In this document: positions 26,948 through 35,256 of the stretch, piece by piece
How positions within the stretch are numbered: the first letter of the stretch is position 1
How the letters are laid out: each line of letters opens with the position of its first letter
Assembly: GCA_016342755.1 (NCBI GenBank)
Contig: JAEINS010000024.1
Span: 1 to 64,000 of the forward strand
Source: Melioribacteraceae bacterium
Lineage (GTDB): Bacteria > Bacteroidota > Ignavibacteria > Ignavibacteriales > Melioribacteraceae
Reading direction: 5' to 3'
DNA: 64,000 nucleotides
Notes under the pieces: generated by a model
The model's database searches: none
What the model saw: only the letters and a program-made list of their open reading frames with translations
What the model was told of the DNA's origin: nothing
Made by a program: the position numbers and the translations under genes

Positions 26948-27184
26948 ATGGGACAGAATGATTTAAAAATAATGATCAATGAATATTTTGACGGTGAACT
27001 TGATAAAGAGAAAGAAACACTTCTGTTTACCCGGCTTTCACTTGATGATGAAGCACGTGATTATTTTAAAGATCTTAATATGATAAAAACAGCAACTGAG
27101 CAAACATTAGAAGAGTTTCCATTCGGACTTGAAGAGCGTATAATGTACTCTGTTGGAAGTATGAACGATAAAAAAAAGTTTTAG
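26948..27184 (+). CDS. anti-sigma factor, cytoplasmic half
   Basis: 78 residues starting MGQNDLKIMINEYFDGEL, the N-terminal pattern of anti-sigma domains that clamp ECF sigma factors; the zinc-binding His-x3-Cys-x2-Cys is absent. It ends at a TAG at 27182 directly after an A8 tract (27170-27177). If that tract had seven As, the frame would continue without a stop into the membrane segment encoded at 27186, giving a normal single-pass anti-sigma factor of about 155 residues. A good GGAG box precedes it. Confidence 0.75.
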   Translation: MGQNDLKIMINEYFDGELDKEKETLLFTRLSLDDEARDYFKDLNMIKTATEQTLEEFPFGLEERIMYSVGSMNDKKKF

Positions 27185-27185
27185 C

Positions 27186-27419
27186 TTGTTTAGTAAAAAT
27201 CCGCTTGCTTTTGTTGCATACGGTGTTGCTATAGTTTTAATATTTCTAACAATGCATTTTTATAATGAATCGCGGGATTACAAGATTAGAGTTGATAATG
27301 CAATTACACAAATAAAAATGCAGAATCAGAATATGCAGGTGTTAATGAATAACCAGTTACCTGAAGCAGTTATAAATGCGCAATTGGATAATCCGGTAAT
27401 TGTAAGAGCGTCTTTGTAG
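27186..27419 (+). CDS. anti-sigma factor, membrane half
   Basis: 77 residues from a TTG that lies one base after the preceding stop. One membrane helix (AFVAYGVAIVLIFLTMHFY) and a short periplasmic coiled region (KIRVDNAITQIKMQNQNMQVLMN). No ribosome binding site of its own is evident. Best read as the C-terminal half of the anti-sigma factor, separated by a one-base shift at the A8 tract, either by mutation, by transcriptional slippage, or by a base-call error. Confidence 0.6.
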   Translation: MFSKNPLAFVAYGVAIVLIFLTMHFYNESRDYKIRVDNAITQIKMQNQNMQVLMNNQLPEAVINAQLDNPVIVRASL

Positions 27420-27428
27420 GAGATGAAA

Positions 27429-28178
27429 ATGAAAAAGATATTACTAATTCTATTATTGATTGTTATTGCTGCTTGTGATAAAAGCAAAAATGATTTGCCA
27501 GGTAAAGATGAAAATTTTACCAGTGCCGAATCTTTGGTTGGTAAAGAAATTGAAGGTGATGCCGAGTTTTTTTCTGAAGTAGAAGAAATGCCCTCTGTAA
27601 TTGGGGGGATGATGGAAATACAGAAGAATATTGTTTATCCAAAGGAAGCAAAAGAAAAGGGAATTAGCGGACGAGTATTAATACGGGCTTATATTGATGA
27701 AAAGGGGAATGTTGAGAAAACAAAAATTGTAAGAGGAATTGGATTTGGATGTGACGAAGCTGCGGCAATTGCAATTAGAAAGACAAAGTTTAATCCTGGA
27801 ATTAATAAAGGAAAACCGGTTAAAGTGGCGTGCGCAATACCAATTGTCTTTAGACTGGATGACTTGGGTTATGAAAAAAACGGAACCTATTCAATTCTTG
27901 GAGTAAAGGAATATAACAGAAATAATGCAAGTTTACTGATGGGTAGAATTACGGCAGCAAAAAACGATATCCCAATTATAGCCGCAAATATATTATTGGA
28001 AAACACAGATAAAGGCGCGGCAACTGATTTAGGCGGAAATTACCAGATTAACGGAATTAAACCGGGTACGTATAAATTTAAAGTCAATGCTAAAGAATTT
28101 GAGAATTTCATATCAGGATCAATAGAAATAAAAGAGAATACAATAACATATTTAGATATAAAATTAGGATATAAGTAG
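27429..28178 (+). CDS. lipoprotein with TonB C-terminal and carboxypeptidase-regulatory-like domains
   Basis: 249 residues from ATG 27429, six bases after GGAG (an ATG at 27423 would touch the GGAG). Lipoprotein signal ending IVIAAC. A TonB C-terminal domain (about 55-135; YPKEAKEKGISGRVLIRAYIDEKGNV ... KFNPGINKGKPV) is followed by a CarboxypepD_reg-like sandwich (about 165-249; GRITAAKNDIPIIAANILLEN ... GNYQINGIKPGTYKF), the domain found at the N-terminus of TonB-dependent receptors. It lacks the membrane helix and Pro-rich spacer of a real TonB, so it is not an energiser by itself. Confidence 0.82.
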   Translation: MKKILLILLLIVIAACDKSKNDLPGKDENFTSAESLVGKEIEGDAEFFSEVEEMPSVIGGMMEIQKNIVYPKEAKEKGISGRVLIRAYIDEKGNVEKTKIVRGIGFGCDEAAAIAIRKTKFNPGINKGKPVKVACAIPIVFRLDDLGYEKNGTYSILGVKEYNRNNASLLMGRITAAKNDIPIIAANILLENTDKGAATDLGGNYQINGIKPGTYKFKVNAKEFENFISGSIEIKENTITYLDIKLGYK

Positions 28179-28236
28179 ACAAATACTTTCCGGCCGGAAG
28201 TAGAATCTAATAACACATATAATAATGGAGCAAAAA

Positions 28237-28626
28237 ATGAAACAAGTAAATGAAACTATAGTGAGACTGGGATTATTGATGGTCTTTTTATTTACACTTT
28301 CCGCCGGAAGCCTTAATGCGCAGGATAAGTGCAAACAAAAACTTGATAAAGAACCTTTCCCGGTCGGCGGATTAAAAACAATAATGAAAAATGTTGAATA
28401 TCCTGATAAAGCTAAAAAAGAAGGTATTCAGGGAAAAGTAATTGTAACAGCAGTTATTGATGCTGAAGGAAACGTAATAAAAACCAGCATCGAAAAGTCG
28501 GATAATGAAGTTCTAAATGATGCCGCGCTTAAAGCAGTTAAGAACACTAAATTTACCCCCGGTGAAAAAGACGGGAAAAAAGTAAAAGCAGAAGTAACTG
28601 TTCCTATAATGTTTAAACTAAGTTAA
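28237..28626 (+). CDS. secreted TonB C-terminal domain protein
   Basis: 129 residues from ATG 28237, six bases after GGAG; an upstream in-frame ATG at 28225 is less likely. Signal peptide ending SLNAQ, then a single TonB C-terminal domain (YPDKAKKEGIQGKVIVTAVIDAEGNV ... KFTPGEKDGKKV). No Pro-rich spacer. Nearly the same domain occurs in the genes on both sides, so this is a tandem family. Confidence 0.85.
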   Translation: MKQVNETIVRLGLLMVFLFTLSAGSLNAQDKCKQKLDKEPFPVGGLKTIMKNVEYPDKAKKEGIQGKVIVTAVIDAEGNVIKTSIEKSDNEVLNDAALKAVKNTKFTPGEKDGKKVKAEVTVPIMFKLS

Positions 28627-28681
28627 CCGGATGCATTTTATCCGGTTTTAAGTTTTTTATAACAAAAAATAGGGGGATAAA

Positions 28682-29338
28682 ATGGCACTTCCAAAAAATC
28701 CGAAGTACGATCTTAAAAGAACTTCTCAGAGAGTTTTTGAAGTAAGCTTAATAGTATCTCTAATGGTTACAATTTTAGCGTTCAAGTTTTTTCCAAATGT
28801 ACAAAATGAAAGTGAGACTGTTTTTGTTCCTCAAGATTTAATTAATGTGGAGGATATTGCAAATACGGTTCATGAAAATAAACCACCTCCTCCTCCCAAA
28901 CCGCCTATTCCTATTGAAGCAGCAATAGAGGATGAGGCAATAGAAGATTTAACAATTGATGAAACAGATTTTAATGATGAACCTATTGATGCTCCACCAC
29001 CTATGATTGAAGAAGAAGAGGAAGAGGATGACGGAGCTTATATGTTTATTCCGGTTGAAGAACAGCCTTATCCAATAGGCGGAGTTGCGGCAATTCTTAA
29101 AAAAATTGAATACCCGGACATGGCTAAAAGAGCAGGTATTCAAGGAAAAGTTTATGTTCATGCATATGTTGATGTTGATGGTACAGTTACAAAGGTTGAG
29201 TTAATTAAAGGTATTGGAGCCGGATGTGATGAAGAAGCTCTTAACGCGGTTCTAAAAAGTGAATTTTCTCCCGGCAGACAACGCGGTAAAGCAGTTCGTG
29301 TTAGAGTTGCAGTACCTGTTATTTTTAGACTGCAATAG
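28682..29338 (+). CDS. TonB-type energy transducer
   Basis: 218 residues. An N-terminal membrane helix (VFEVSLIVSLMVTILAFKFF), a Pro-rich and acidic spacer (PPPPPKPPIPIEA then IEEEEEEDDG) and a TonB C-terminal domain (YPDMAKRAGIQGKVYVHAYVDVDGTV ... EFSPGRQRGKAV). It is the only one of the three TonB-domain proteins here with the anchor and spacer needed to reach an outer membrane receptor. GGGGA precedes the start. No ExbB/ExbD or receptor gene in the window. Confidence 0.88.
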   Translation: MALPKNPKYDLKRTSQRVFEVSLIVSLMVTILAFKFFPNVQNESETVFVPQDLINVEDIANTVHENKPPPPPKPPIPIEAAIEDEAIEDLTIDETDFNDEPIDAPPPMIEEEEEEDDGAYMFIPVEEQPYPIGGVAAILKKIEYPDMAKRAGIQGKVYVHAYVDVDGTVTKVELIKGIGAGCDEEALNAVLKSEFSPGRQRGKAVRVRVAVPVIFRLQ

Positions 29339-29345
29339 TTTAAAA

Positions 29346-29378
29346 AAAGATGACATCTTTTTTTAAGATGTCATCTTT
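29346..29378. terminator. bidirectional terminator
   Basis: Perfect 14-bp arms (29346-29359 and 29365-29378) around a T5 loop, with As before and Ts inside; placed between the convergent TonB and TldE-like genes. Confidence 0.8.
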
Positions 29379-29391
29379 AGTTTTGAATTTA

Positions 29392-30711
29392 TTAAATGCC
29401 GCTTATATCAGCTTGTGCAAATTTGAATGCCGGAATCTTCCATGAAGAATATGGATAAGGATCATTTCCAACTTCTACTAAGCTATTCCAGAATTCTTTT
29501 GCGTTACCGGAAATATTTATTTCGTTTACAGGTTTTGTTATTTTACCATCTTCAACTAACAGTCCAACAATACCAAATGAAAAATCACCAGTTGTTGAGT
29601 TAGAATTACCGCCAATAAATCCGGTTACAAAAATTCCATTTTTCATTTCTTTAATCATATCTTCAGCAGATTTATCGCCATACTCAAATAATATATTTGT
29701 TGGGGATCCGCAGTTTGGTTCCATGTCTAATTTTTTACCATAATAAGTATCAACGTAATAATGGCGAAGAATTCCCTTTTCGATTACAACTTTTTTCCTG
29801 GTTGCAATTCCCTCACCATCATAAAGTCTGGAACCAAAAGCACCTTTAACAAAGGGATCGTCTATGAGAGTAAGTTTTTCAGACGCAATTTGTTTGCCAA
29901 GCATTCCTTCGAGAAAAGAACTTTTTTGCTGAAGAGCTCTTGCACTCATAGGGCTTGACATCATTCCAAGCAATCTTCCGCCGGAACGATTTTCAATTAC
30001 TAAATCATATTTGCCTGATTTAATTTTGCTCTGACCAATTTTTCTTAAAGCGCGTTTAGCTGCTTCTGTTCCTAATTTTTGAGGATCAGGAAGTTGATTA
30101 AAGAATCTACTTGAACCCCAATACCAGTCTTCCGGTCTGCCGCCGCTTTCATCTTTTACTGTTACAGAAGCCCCGCATGAGAAATAAGTTGTTTTGTTCT
30201 CAGCTAAAAATCCGTTACTGTGGGCTTTTACCGATTCACTAATTCCATCAGAATATCCGGCAGATGCAGAGATTATTTTGTCACTTTGTGTTCTGGCTAT
30301 TTCTTCAATTTCTTTTGCAATCTCTTTTCTCTTTTCCGGATTTACATTTTCATATTGTTTATCAACTAAATCTAAATCAACATCTAAATCCTTTGGATAA
30401 TACTTTGGATCGGGTAGTGTTCTAAATTCGTCCTGACTTAAATATTTAGTTGCGGAAACAGCTTCTTCAATAAATTTTTCTAGCGCGTCTTTTCTAAGAT
30501 CACTTGTTGAGTGACTTGAATATTTATGATTTGCATAAATAGTTAGTGACAGAGAGTTTTCAGTTGCCTCTGTTAAGTTTTCAATTTTTTTATCTCTAAA
30601 ACTTACATCAACAGATCTGCTGTTTGATATATCTACTTTTACTTCATCAGCACCTTGTTTCTGAGCATATTTTGTGGCCCATTCGGCCAGGTTTAACCTT
30701 TCATTTTTCAT
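29392..30711 (-). CDS. pmbA: TldE/PmbA-family protease subunit
   Basis: 439 residues matching the non-catalytic partner of TldD: GADEVKVDISNSRSVDVSFRD at the start, TSISA-type central fold, and the C-terminal FVTGFIGGNSNSTTGDFSFGIVG block typical of TldE/PmbA. It lacks the HExxxH zinc site found in the neighbouring TldD, with which it forms a heterodimer that degrades unfolded peptides and matures small peptides. No signal peptide is visible, which is odd as the TldD partner has one. 57 bases after tldD, likely one operon. Confidence 0.88.
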   Translation of the reverse strand: MKNERLNLAEWATKYAQKQGADEVKVDISNSRSVDVSFRDKKIENLTEATENSLSLTIYANHKYSSHSTSDLRKDALEKFIEEAVSATKYLSQDEFRTLPDPKYYPKDLDVDLDLVDKQYENVNPEKRKEIAKEIEEIARTQSDKIISASAGYSDGISESVKAHSNGFLAENKTTYFSCGASVTVKDESGGRPEDWYWGSSRFFNQLPDPQKLGTEAAKRALRKIGQSKIKSGKYDLVIENRSGGRLLGMMSSPMSARALQQKSSFLEGMLGKQIASEKLTLIDDPFVKGAFGSRLYDGEGIATRKKVVIEKGILRHYYVDTYYGKKLDMEPNCGSPTNILFEYGDKSAEDMIKEMKNGIFVTGFIGGNSNSTTGDFSFGIVGLLVEDGKITKPVNEINISGNAKEFWNSLVEVGNDPYPYSSWKIPAFKFAQADISGI

Positions 30712-30768
30712 TTTAAATTCCTCATATCAATTTTCAATTTTGTTTGAATAAACTATAACTTAAATAGT

Positions 30769-32319
30769 TTAGCTATTTACGCCTCCGACAGTAATGCTTG
30801 AAACTTTTACTGTTGGTAAGCCCATTGATACGGGAACACTTTGCCCGTCCTTGCCGCAAGTCCAGCCTCCTTCAGCCATTTTGAAGTCGTCTGCAACCAT
30901 GTTAATGTTTTTAAGTACTTCCGGACCGTTACCAATTATATTAACGTCTTTAATAGGTCGCTGAATTTTTCCGTTCTCAATTAAATATCCTGACTTCACA
31001 TAAAACGTGAAATCACCGCCGCCAATAAAAACCTGACCGTTTGTAAAATCTTCAGCTATAATGCCCTTTTTAACACTTTCAATAATTTCTTCCCTTTTAT
31101 GCGGACCAGGAAGCATATATGTGTTTCTCATTCTAGGAAGAACCGGATGGCGGAACGATTGTCTCCGTCCGTTGCCGGTAGGTTTTAGTCCATAAAATTT
31201 TGCGCTAATTCTATCATGCAGATAGCTTTTTAATACTCCGCCTTCAACAAGATATGTTTCCTGAGAATCGTTACATTCGTCATCAACATTAATAGAGCCC
31301 CGTATATTAGGATTTGTTCCGCTATCAACAATTGTTACAAATTTTTCAGCAACCGGTTTTCCAATTTTATCGGCAAAGATCGAAATTTCTTTTCTATTGA
31401 AATCAGCCTCCATACCATGACCTATAGCTTCATGCAAAAGAATACCGCTGCTGCCGGCAGCCAATACAACTTCCATTTCCCCTGCTTCCGGCTTAACTGC
31501 CTCAAAAAGATTTGTAGTTCTTCTAACAGCTTCTGTTGCTAATCTATCAACATTTGCCGGAGTAAAAAATTCAATTCCCCTGCGTCCTGAAAGATTAAAC
31601 CCGTTCTGTTCTTTAGCACCATTTTGTTCTGCTGTACATGAAACAGAAATCTGGCTCATCGGCTGATAATCGTATGTTATGCGTCCTTCGGAGTTAGCAA
31701 CAAGATTATAAGTAGTCTGATCAATAAACCAAACATTCGATTTTATAATTCTGTTGTCTTCTGCAAATACTTTTTCGTTGATCTTTTGCAGATACGGAAT
31801 TTTTTGATCAATCTTAACTTCTTCCCAAGGAGTTTCAATTTTATAGTAGTTAGGAGTTTCATGAAGTTTTAATGGAACAGGATCAAACTTTTTTGTTTCG
31901 TTTGCAATGTTTGCCGCGGTTTTAGCAGCTAACTTCATAGCGTTGGGTGTAATTTCTTCAGTAAAAGAATAACCTGTCTGATCGCCTTTTAAAACTCTGA
32001 TGCCAACGCCATAACTTATATCACTGTAGGCACGGTTAACCGACTTGTCTTCAAGTCCAATATAATTGCTTATTGAATGCTGGAAGAACAAATCACAATA
32101 GTCCCCGCCTTTTGATAATGCGGTTTGCATCACTTCACGGATTATTTCTTCGCTAATGGTAAAATGATCATAATAATTTTTTAGTTTCATAACTGTTCCA
32201 TCCGGAGTTGAAAATGCTTTTGAAGGATCTGCTTTTAGAAATGCCGGTACAAATGCAGCAGCTACTAAGCCTTTTGCTCCGTTCTCTAAAAATCGCCTTC
32301 TCGAAATACCTGTGCCCAT
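30769..32319 (-). CDS. tldD: TldD-family metalloprotease with Tat signal
   Basis: 516 residues. The catalytic zinc site is HEAIGH in ILLHEAIGHGMEADFNRKE, and the C-terminus has the TldD block FVNGQVFIGGGDFTFYVKSGYLIENGKI-like sequence, shown here as NGQVFIGGGDFTFYV. Unusually, the protein starts GTGISRRRFLENGAKGLV, a twin-arginine signal (SRRRFL) with a hydrophobic stretch and Ala-rich end, implying export in folded form. Cytosolic TldD of E. coli has none. First gene of a pair with pmbA; divergent from a Tat-exported amidohydrolase. Confidence 0.88.
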   Translation of the reverse strand: MGTGISRRRFLENGAKGLVAAAFVPAFLKADPSKAFSTPDGTVMKLKNYYDHFTISEEIIREVMQTALSKGGDYCDLFFQHSISNYIGLEDKSVNRAYSDISYGVGIRVLKGDQTGYSFTEEITPNAMKLAAKTAANIANETKKFDPVPLKLHETPNYYKIETPWEEVKIDQKIPYLQKINEKVFAEDNRIIKSNVWFIDQTTYNLVANSEGRITYDYQPMSQISVSCTAEQNGAKEQNGFNLSGRRGIEFFTPANVDRLATEAVRRTTNLFEAVKPEAGEMEVVLAAGSSGILLHEAIGHGMEADFNRKEISIFADKIGKPVAEKFVTIVDSGTNPNIRGSINVDDECNDSQETYLVEGGVLKSYLHDRISAKFYGLKPTGNGRRQSFRHPVLPRMRNTYMLPGPHKREEIIESVKKGIIAEDFTNGQVFIGGGDFTFYVKSGYLIENGKIQRPIKDVNIIGNGPEVLKNINMVADDFKMAEGGWTCGKDGQSVPVSMGLPTVKVSSITVGGVNS

Positions 32320-32505
32320 TTTTGCTCCCTATTAATTATTAAAATTGTTTGAAAAGATTATGAATTAATTGGTGAAAAAATATACTAATTTTAGTCGGTT
32401 GAAACAGAAAAAAGTTCCTGGTTTTCCGAAGTGATCTTAAACACAGCAAATGGATTAAAATACTTTAAAGTGTTATTTTAATCATAATAAATAGTTGGGG
32501 ATTGG

Positions 32506-34179
32506 ATGCAAACTAAATTATCTCGCCGTACATTTATAAAAACTGCTTCAGTTGCCGGCAGCGCGCTTTTTATGGGCATAAGCCTCTCAAATAAATTTGA
32601 CCTAATTATAAAAAACGCAAAAATTGTTGATGGGAGCGGTAGACCAGTCTATAAAAATGATATCGGTATTATTGGCAATAAGGTTGTCGCTATTGATGAT
32701 CTTGCAAATTCATCGGCCGATATTATTTTAGATGTTGCGGGAAAACATGTTTCCCCCGGTTTTATAGATATTCATACACATACTGATAAAGAGCTTCTTG
32801 TAAATAATAAGGCTGAAAGCAAAATTAGACAGGGAGTTACTACAGAGGTCGGCGGTAACTGCGGTTCATCGGTATTTCCACTTTTGCCCAAAGATATAAA
32901 AGATATGAGAACTTCCGGCTTGGAAAAGTATGGGATAGAAATGAAATGGAAAAATATTGATGAATTTTTCAGCGCGCTTGAAAAAAATAAAACTTCAATA
33001 AATTATGCTTCCTTTACCGGGCATGGCGATATTAGGGCTTTTACAGTTGGCCGTAATGATGTTGAGCCGACTAAAGATCAGTTGAAAAAAATGAAGTGGC
33101 TTATTTCTGAATCAATGGAAATGGGCAGTTTAGGCTTATCAACCGGATTAGAGTATTCTCCGGGCAGTTATGCAAAGACCGATGAACTTATTGAATTGTG
33201 CAAAACAGTTGCATCAAAAAATGGTGTTTATGCAACACATATGAGAAACGAAGATGATACAGTTGAAGAGGCTATACAAGAAGCCTTAGATATAGCTGAA
33301 TATTCTAAAGTGTCATTGCAAATATCACATCTTAAAGCCTGTAATAAAGCTAATTGGCATAAAGTTGAAAATATGTTAAGAATGATTGGGGATGCAAATA
33401 AATCAGGTATACCTGTTCATGCTGATAGATATCCTTATATAGCTTATGGAACCGGGTTATCAGCTTTTTTGCCTTTATGGGCCAGACAGGGAAACACTGA
33501 TGATGTAATTGAAAGATTAAAAGATAAAAATCAAATAAAAAAAATCTATGAATACACTGATAGCCGCGGCATACGAATTGGCGGATGGGACAGAGTAGTT
33601 ATAAGTTCATGTTCGGAAAAGCATAATAAAAAGTGGGAAGGAATGTCGATAAAAGATTGTGCCGGGGAATGTAATAAAAGCGAACTCGATTTTATAAAGG
33701 AATTATTGATTGAAGAAAGACTTAATCCGGGCATTGTTGGATTTGCAATGGATGAAAAGAATTTGGAAAAAGTTTTAGCGGATAATTTAGTTATGGCAGG
33801 ATCAGATGGAACTGCAGTTGCTCCGTACGGGAAATTGGGAACAGGAAAACCTCATCCAAGATATTACGGTACTTTTCCAAGGGTAATAGGGAAATTCTGC
33901 AGAGAAGATAAAATATTTGATCTTCAGACTGCAATAAAGAAAATGACTTTGATGCCTGCGGAAAAATTGAATCTTAAAAATAGAGGTCAAATAAAAAAAG
34001 GGTATTATGCCGATTTAGTGGTTTTCAATTTTGATAACGTAATTGATAAAGCAACATTTAAGGATCCCCACAATTATCCAACCGGGATTGAAAAAGTTAT
34101 TGTTAACGGAAAACTGACCATAAACGACGGAGTTCATACAGGTGCTTTAAATGGTGATATAATAAGGCACAAAACATAA
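32506..34179 (+). CDS. D-aminoacylase/N-acyl-D-amino-acid deacylase-like amidohydrolase, Tat-exported
   Basis: 557 residues. A twin-arginine signal (SRRTFIKTASVAGSALFMG) precedes an amidohydrolase fold: IIKNAKIVDGSGRPVYKNDIG, metal motif DIHTHTD, GVTTEVGGNCGSS (bridging Cys region), ISHLKACNKANWHK and MAGSDGTAV with the catalytic Asp; the C-terminal KKGYYADLVVFN is typical. It would remove the acyl or peptide-like group from N-acyl-D-amino acids, for example from cell wall fragments. A GGGGA box precedes the ATG. Start chosen for the Tat signal. Confidence 0.85.
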   Translation: MQTKLSRRTFIKTASVAGSALFMGISLSNKFDLIIKNAKIVDGSGRPVYKNDIGIIGNKVVAIDDLANSSADIILDVAGKHVSPGFIDIHTHTDKELLVNNKAESKIRQGVTTEVGGNCGSSVFPLLPKDIKDMRTSGLEKYGIEMKWKNIDEFFSALEKNKTSINYASFTGHGDIRAFTVGRNDVEPTKDQLKKMKWLISESMEMGSLGLSTGLEYSPGSYAKTDELIELCKTVASKNGVYATHMRNEDDTVEEAIQEALDIAEYSKVSLQISHLKACNKANWHKVENMLRMIGDANKSGIPVHADRYPYIAYGTGLSAFLPLWARQGNTDDVIERLKDKNQIKKIYEYTDSRGIRIGGWDRVVISSCSEKHNKKWEGMSIKDCAGECNKSELDFIKELLIEERLNPGIVGFAMDEKNLEKVLADNLVMAGSDGTAVAPYGKLGTGKPHPRYYGTFPRVIGKFCREDKIFDLQTAIKKMTLMPAEKLNLKNRGQIKKGYYADLVVFNFDNVIDKATFKDPHNYPTGIEKVIVNGKLTINDGVHTGALNGDIIRHKT

Positions 34180-34340
34180 ATTAATTCGTCAAACACAATG
34201 TTGTTTTTTCTAAACAGGTATAAGTATTTTTTATTTAGCATTTAACAATACACAGTATTTAAATATAAAATCATAAATTATTCATGGAATAAATGAATAC
34301 AACATATTGTCTAATCATAAAACCATAATAAAAGCAAATT

Positions 34341-35240
34341 ATGAAAATTAAAATTGATCATCTCTCAAAGATTTACAAAAATGGAAATAAAGCTGTAAAC
34401 GATGTAACACTAGACATTGATAGCGGAATGTTTGGTCTTCTGGGACCAAATGGCGCGGGCAAAACAACTTTAATGAGAATACTTGCAACTTTAATGACAG
34501 CATCATCCGGCGATGTAAAAATAAATGATCTCGATATATTAAATGATAGAGGTGCAATAAGATCGATGTTAGGTTTTCTTCCCCAGGATTTCAGTTCATT
34601 TCCAAAATTAAAAACATGGGAGTTCCTCGACTATTCGGCAGCACTTGCTGGAATTAAATTGAAGAAGGAAAGAATGCATTTAGTTGATGCAATGCTTGAT
34701 AAAGTAGGACTGCTTGAATTCAGAGACAGACAGGCAAAAAAACTTTCCGGTGGAATGAAACGCAGGTTAGGTATTGCACAAGCACTTATTGGAGATCCAA
34801 AGATATTAATAGTTGATGAACCAACTACCGGACTTGACCCCGAAGAGAGAATAAGATTTAGAAATATTCTTTCTGATATGAGCAGAAAAGAAATTGTAAT
34901 TATACTATCAACCCATATTGTTGGCGATATTTCCAGTACATGTAAAAAGATGGCTTTGTTAAACAAAGGTTCGGTTGCTTTTAACGGCACTCCGGATGAG
35001 TTAATAGATTTAGCGCGTGAACATGTTTTTAGAATTGAAGCCTTTGATAGTGATCTTGAAAATATAAAAGCAAACTATCCTGTTATATCAACTATACCTT
35101 CCGAAAACGGCTGGGATGTTGAAGTGGTTGCTAATAAACTGGGGGATTATAAAGGTGAAATAATTGAGCCTAATTTGGAACATGCCTATATGTATTTTAT
35201 GGAATATTTAGTTGAAGACGAAACAGTTAAAGTTTACTAA
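34341..35240 (+). CDS. ABC transporter ATP-binding protein
   Basis: 299 residues: Walker A LGPNGAGKTT, Q-loop FLPQDFSSFP, signature LSGGMKRRLG, Walker B ILIVDEPTTGLD and H-loop STHI. The C-terminal part after the ABC core ends with NLEHAYMYFMEY. It resembles the ATPases that serve ABC-2 type permeases, and it is a close relative of the ATPase domain at the end of the 44383 gene (both have GMFGLLGPNGAGKTTLMRI and ERIRFRN after Walker B). The permease gene follows after 16 bases. First gene of the long export operon. Confidence 0.93.
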   Translation: MKIKIDHLSKIYKNGNKAVNDVTLDIDSGMFGLLGPNGAGKTTLMRILATLMTASSGDVKINDLDILNDRGAIRSMLGFLPQDFSSFPKLKTWEFLDYSAALAGIKLKKERMHLVDAMLDKVGLLEFRDRQAKKLSGGMKRRLGIAQALIGDPKILIVDEPTTGLDPEERIRFRNILSDMSRKEIVIILSTHIVGDISSTCKKMALLNKGSVAFNGTPDELIDLAREHVFRIEAFDSDLENIKANYPVISTIPSENGWDVEVVANKLGDYKGEIIEPNLEHAYMYFMEYLVEDETVKVY

Positions 35241-35256
35241 TAAATGGAAAAAATAA

